Of a stretch of 7,847 bases of DNA, positions 4,654-7,847 are shown piece by piece. This stretch comes from an uncultured Lysobacterales bacterium. Lineage in GTDB: Bacteria; Pseudomonadota; Gammaproteobacteria; Xanthomonadales; SZUA-36. The DNA lies in the NCBI GenBank assembly GCA_937995275.1, contig CALKKN010000078.1, positions 1 through 7,847 on the forward strand, given 5' to 3'. A program made the position numbers and the translations under genes. The notes under the pieces are model-generated. The model did not search any database. It had not been told where the DNA came from and saw only the letters and a list, made by a program, of their open reading frames with translations. The stretch's first letter is position 1. Every line of letters begins with the position of its first letter.

Positions 4654-6633
4654 TCAGATAACCCGCTCATTACCCCCGTCGATCGGGATTTGAGCGCCCG
4701 TTGTCCGCGCAAAAGCCGGGCCAGCGACAGCCACCGCCACTTCGGCCACGTCGGCCGCGGTGATCTCCGCGCGCAGCAGGTTGCTGGTCTTGTACTCCGC
4801 CACGCTCAGTCCGTAGTGAGCGGCTCGGTTTTCGAGCACCTCTTCGGACCACAGCCCGGTATCGAATACCGCATTGGGATGCAGCATGTTGACGCGGATG
4901 CCGTGGCGGCCCAATTCAATGGCCGCGACCCGGCCCGCCTGGGTCAGGGCCGCCTTGGCGGCCGAATAGGCCGCGGCCCCCGGGCCCGGCGCCGGCACGT
5001 TCTTGGACGCCATCAGGACCACAGAAGGTTCGAAGCCGAGTTTCAGGTAGGGCAGGCACTCCCGCAGCAGGGCCAGGTGGCTGCCGAAATTGAGCCGCAT
5101 GGACCGTTCGAGCGTTTCGGTATCGAGTTCCTCCAGCGCGCGGCTGGCCGGGAAGTTGCCGGCGTTGCTGACCACGACGTCGATTCCGCCGAACCGCCTG
5201 ACGCAGGCACGGACCGCATCCGCCAGGGATGCCTCGTGGGTGACGTCGCACTCCACGCCAAACGCGCCTGCACCGGAGAAAAGCTGTTCCACGCCCGGAT
5301 CGATATCCAGTGCGGCGACGGCTGCGCCCCTGGCCAGGAACGCCTCGGCGCAGGCCTTGCCGATGCCGGACGCCGCGCCGGTGACCAGCACCACCCGGCC
5401 GTCGAACGGCCGCCGGGCCGGCGCCCGCTTCAGCTTCGCCTGCTCGAGTTCCCAGTACTCGATATCGAAGATTTCCTTTTCGCTCAGCGCCCGCCAGCCC
5501 CCCAGTGCCTCACCCCATTGAACTGCCCTGATGGTGTGGTCGAGGATGTCCGCGACGATACCCACCCGTTTCGCATTGGCCCCGAAAGCGACGCAGCCCT
5601 TGCCGGGCCAGACGGCGAACCGCGGCGCGGGATCGAGGCAGGTCAGCGTGCCGTCGTCATGGGCCTCGAAATACCGCAGGTAGTCGTTGCGGAAGCACTC
5701 GATACCCGCCACGGGATCCGGGTCGAAGATGGCCGCCAGCTGCTTAGTGTGCAGCGTGTGGTCCGGCGTGACCGGCCCGCGGCGGGCGATGTCCGCGATA
5801 CCTGCCAGCCGCGAATAGCCGACACTTCGTTCGTCCAGCTTCCACTGCGCCAGCATCGGGGACCCATGGAACTCGGAGGCCCGGCGGCGCGCCTGCGCGA
5901 GCTGCAGGTGATCTTCGGCGGACGGCTCGTACCGGGCGGCAGCGATCCTGTCGAAAGCCTGCTCGCTTCTGAGGAAATCCTCCGCTTTTGTAACCAGCCG
6001 GATCATGGCGTCATAGCTGGTCCTGGCGTCGTCGGCGAAGGTGAACAATCCGTGGTGCAGCAGCACGATCCCCTGCAACCGCGACCAGTCGACGTCGCGG
6101 GTCGCTTCAAACACCTGCTTCGCCAGCACGAAGCCCGGCATGACGTAGGGCAGGATCAGCACGGAATCGCCGAAAATACCCTGCAGGAATTCCTCTCCAC
6201 GCGGCGTATTGCTGATCGCAACCACCGCATCGGTGTGCGTGTGATCAACGAACCTTAATGGGATCAGGGCGTGCAGAATCGCTTCGACGGAAGGCGCGGG
6301 GGCAGCCGGGTCGACCATGGAGGCCTTCAGTTCGCGCGCCATCTGGATATCGGTCATCGCGGGCAACTGGCCAAGGCGCTGCAGGACCCGCAGGCGGGCA
6401 GGCGCGAAGCCCGGCTCTTCGATCGTCCTGAGGTCCCAACCGGAACCCTTGACGAACAGGATGTCTTCCTCCACGCCAAAAATGTCGGTCAAGGTCGACT
6501 TGACCGATGTGTTGCCGCCGCCATGCAGCACCAGGCTGGGCTCACGGCCCAGCAGGCGGGACGTGTAAACGCGCATGGCCAGATCGGACCCGGCGAACTG
6601 TCGGGCTTCCTGTTCGTCCCAGAGATTTTCCAT
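4654..6633 (-). CDS. Bifunctional class II aldolase / short-chain dehydrogenase
   Basis: The fusion has 659 residues. The N-terminal class II aldolase domain (about 15-225) shows HGGGNTSVK (37-45), E117 in PSVEAILHALIP as likely catalytic acid, and metal ligands HTH (H131, H133) plus the HHGLF pair (193-194). A linker of about 170 residues leads to an SDR domain (about 411-656): TGAASGIG (418-425) for nucleotide binding, SNAG (489-492), N515, and catalytic S543, Y556 and K560 (YSAAK). Relatives include RhaEW/YuxG, which split L-rhamnulose-1-phosphate and oxidise the lactaldehyde. No rhamnose isomerase, kinase, transporter or regulator is visible here, so the substrate is unassigned and a different sugar phosphate is possible. 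ATG 6633 is chosen over the upstream in-frame ATG 6729: homology starts with MENLWDEQEA, and an AGGA precedes it. It is divergent from glgA. Confidence 0.92.
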   Translation of the reverse strand: MENLWDEQEARQFAGSDLAMRVYTSRLLGREPSLVLHGGGNTSVKSTLTDIFGVEEDILFVKGSGWDLRTIEEPGFAPARLRVLQRLGQLPAMTDIQMARELKASMVDPAAPAPSVEAILHALIPLRFVDHTHTDAVVAISNTPRGEEFLQGIFGDSVLILPYVMPGFVLAKQVFEATRDVDWSRLQGIVLLHHGLFTFADDARTSYDAMIRLVTKAEDFLRSEQAFDRIAAARYEPSAEDHLQLAQARRRASEFHGSPMLAQWKLDERSVGYSRLAGIADIARRGPVTPDHTLHTKQLAAIFDPDPVAGIECFRNDYLRYFEAHDDGTLTCLDPAPRFAVWPGKGCVAFGANAKRVGIVADILDHTIRAVQWGEALGGWRALSEKEIFDIEYWELEQAKLKRAPARRPFDGRVVLVTGAASGIGKACAEAFLARGAAVAALDIDPGVEQLFSGAGAFGVECDVTHEASLADAVRACVRRFGGIDVVVSNAGNFPASRALEELDTETLERSMRLNFGSHLALLRECLPYLKLGFEPSVVLMASKNVPAPGPGAAAYSAAKAALTQAGRVAAIELGRHGIRVNMLHPNAVFDTGLWSEEVLENRAAHYGLSVAEYKTSNLLRAEITAADVAEVAVAVAGPAFARTTGAQIPIDGGNERVI

Positions 6634-6640
6634 CTGTCGA

Positions 6641-6644
6641 TCCT
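6641..6644 (-). promoter_or_regulatory. Ribosome binding site of the aldolase/SDR gene
   Basis: AGGA on the minus strand lies 7 bases before ATG 6633. The alternative upstream start at 6729 has no such site and would add 32 proline- and arginine-rich residues. Confidence 0.5.
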
Positions 6645-6813
6645 GCCGTTTGGTTGCGGGCGCGGCACATGATACCCCATGGCGGTTCCGCGGCGGCGGG
6701 GTAGCCACGGGAAATACGACGCCTGTCATTTTTTGGAGGATGCCAGGCTGTGGATACCGTTAAAATACGGCTACGGGAAATCCCATCCCATTGTCGATGA
6801 CCGAGACGGACAC

Positions 6814-7847
6814 ATGGCCCAGGACCCACTCAAGATCTGCCTGGTCACCTCCGAGCTGACGCCGCTGGCCAAGACCGGCGGACTGGCCGACGTGTGCGCT
6901 GCCCTGTCGGCGTACTTCCACGACCAGCGGCACGACGTCCGCGTGCTGATGCCGATGTACGCCTCCATCGACACCTCGAATCTGGACGTCGTCCCGGTTC
7001 AGAATATGCAGAACCGTACGCTCTACCTGGGACATCACCGGTTTGACTATTCCATCGATGCGGCGACCCTGCCCGGCACCGGGCTTCGGATCTACCTGCT
7101 GCGCTGCCCGGCGCTGTACGACCGTCCGGGCATCTACACCGGCGGGCCCGATGAGCATCTGCGGTTCATCGCGCTGTCGCGGGCCGCAATCGAGATGTGC
7201 CAGCACATGGGGTTCGCGCCGGATATCTTCCACTGCCATGACTGGCACACTGCGCTCGTGCCCTTGTACCTGAAGTCGCTGTATGCCTGGGACGGTCTGT
7301 TCGCCGAGACGCAGTCGGTACTCACCATCCACAATATCGCGTACCAGGGGGTTTTCGGGGCTGACATTCTGCATGACACGGGCCTGCAGGACCATCACGG
7401 CAGCCTGCACCAGGAAGACCTGGACTGGGATCGGATCAACTTTCTCAAGACGGGGGTGCTGTATGCCGATCTGCTGACCACCGTCAGCCCAACCTACGCG
7501 GAGGAAATCCTTGGCCCTGAATACGGCATGGGGCTACAGGACCTGCTGCAGCAACGCCGTGACTCCCTGGTCGGCATCCTCAACGGTGTAGATTACGGGG
7601 AATGGGACCCGCGCAGCGACCCGCTGATCCCGTGCACGTACAATGCCCGCAACACCGCGTCCAAGACAGCCAACAAAGCGGCGCTGATGCGAGAACTGGG
7701 CCTGACCGGCGGCCACGACCAGCCGCTGATCGGCATGGTCACCCGCCTGACCAGCCAGAAGGGCCTCGACCTGGTGCAGCAGGTCTTGCCGGCCATGCTC
7801 CGGCAGAACCGCTTTTCGCTGGCGGTGCTGGGCAGCGGCGAGACGCG
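6814..7847 (+). CDS. glgA: Glycogen synthase GlgA, N-terminal ~344 residues (cut by window edge)
   Basis: This is a family GT5 ADP-glucose:alpha-1,4-glucan glucosyltransferase that elongates glycogen in the cytoplasm. About 344 of the usual ~480 residues are inside the window. Seen in order: KTGGLADV (20-27, the ADP-glucose-binding loop with K20), RVLMPMY (43-49), DIFHCHDWHTALVPLYLK (137-154), TIHNIAYQG (171-179), TTVSPTYAEEI (222-232), NGVDYGEWDP (257-266) and MVTRLTSQKGLDL (308-320), where the second Rossmann domain begins. ATG 6814 gives the expected N-terminus (PLKICLVTSEL), but its ribosome binding site is weak. ATG 6797 is in another frame. A -10-like TAAAAT stands at 6761-6766 without a good -35. 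No glgB, glgC or glgP is visible, though they may lie downstream. Confidence 0.95.
   Translation, partial: MAQDPLKICLVTSELTPLAKTGGLADVCAALSAYFHDQRHDVRVLMPMYASIDTSNLDVVPVQNMQNRTLYLGHHRFDYSIDAATLPGTGLRIYLLRCPALYDRPGIYTGGPDEHLRFIALSRAAIEMCQHMGFAPDIFHCHDWHTALVPLYLKSLYAWDGLFAETQSVLTIHNIAYQGVFGADILHDTGLQDHHGSLHQEDLDWDRINFLKTGVLYADLLTTVSPTYAEEILGPEYGMGLQDLLQQRRDSLVGILNGVDYGEWDPRSDPLIPCTYNARNTASKTANKAALMRELGLTGGHDQPLIGMVTRLTSQKGLDLVQQVLPAMLRQNRFSLAVLGSGET

Noticed and set aside
4640..4654. Inverted repeat ACCCGGAATCCGGGT next to the aldolase/SDR stop, as a terminator
   Set aside because: The stem is 5-7 bp with a 1-5 base loop and no following U-tract on the minus strand, so it is not enough for an intrinsic terminator call.
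4500..4661. Possible 53-residue plus-strand gene in the gap between the RidA-family and aldolase genes
   Set aside because: There is no ribosome binding site and no recognised domain, the composition is Arg-rich, and it overlaps the 3' end of the aldolase gene by 8 bases. The gap of about 200 bases is better treated as intergenic.
4525..6258. 577-codon open frame on the plus strand
   Set aside because: It is antisense to the clear aldolase/SDR gene. The translation is rich in Arg, Gly, Gln and Asp with no recognisable domain, as expected for a shadow frame in GC-rich DNA.
1..7847. Defence island, mobile element, CRISPR, biosynthetic cluster or other multi-gene novel system
   Set aside because: Each gene is a recognisable standalone metabolic or envelope function. 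Codon and base composition look uniform, and no direct repeats, integrase, transposase or toxin-antitoxin pair is visible.

Overview
The window looks like ordinary chromosome from a GC-rich gammaproteobacterium. The reasons are the set of protein types (UbiG of ubiquinone synthesis, a PbpG-type murein endopeptidase, a Cys-type glutathione peroxidase, bacterial GlgA) and the high third-position GC. An affiliation near the Chromatiales/Ectothiorhodospiraceae is only a guess. The genes are short transcription units on alternating strands with tight junctions. I see no tRNA, rRNA, transposase, integrase, CRISPR array or phage gene.

Layout: (1) 1-279, minus: N-terminal part of a secreted PafA-like alkaline phosphatase, cut by the window edge. 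(2) 348-1199, plus: D-Ala-D-Ala endopeptidase (PBP7/PbpG type), divergent from the first gene. (3) 1264-2346, minus: an exported protein joining two c-type haem domains to a C-terminal rhodanese domain, convergent with pbpG. (4) 2579-3322, plus: ubiG, divergent from the cytochrome over a 232-bp intergenic region. (5) 3326-3865, minus: exported glutathione peroxidase, its stop 3 bp from the ubiG stop. (6) 3982-4452, minus: RidA/YjgF-family protein with a GTG start set by a strong ribosome binding site. (7) 4654-6633, minus: 659-residue class II aldolase/short-chain dehydrogenase fusion. (8) 6814 to the window end, plus: glgA glycogen synthase, first ~344 residues.

The genes do not form one pathway. 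Three act in or near the envelope on redox or cell wall chemistry (cytochrome-rhodanese, GPx, PbpG). UbiG serves respiration, and the aldolase/SDR and GlgA act on sugars. I found no convincing undescribed multi-gene system. The two items most worth a second look are the cytochrome c-rhodanese fusion, and an AT-rich palindromic operator at 3899-3927 that covers a good sigma70-like promoter in front of gpx and resembles MarR/OhrR-type sites.

Gene-free stretches are all under about 300 bases. 1200-1263 shows no clear terminator. 2347-2578 is the divergent cytochrome/ubiG promoter region. 3866-3981 holds the gpx promoter and operator. 4453-4653 has no supported gene. 6634-6813 is the divergent aldolase/glgA leader.
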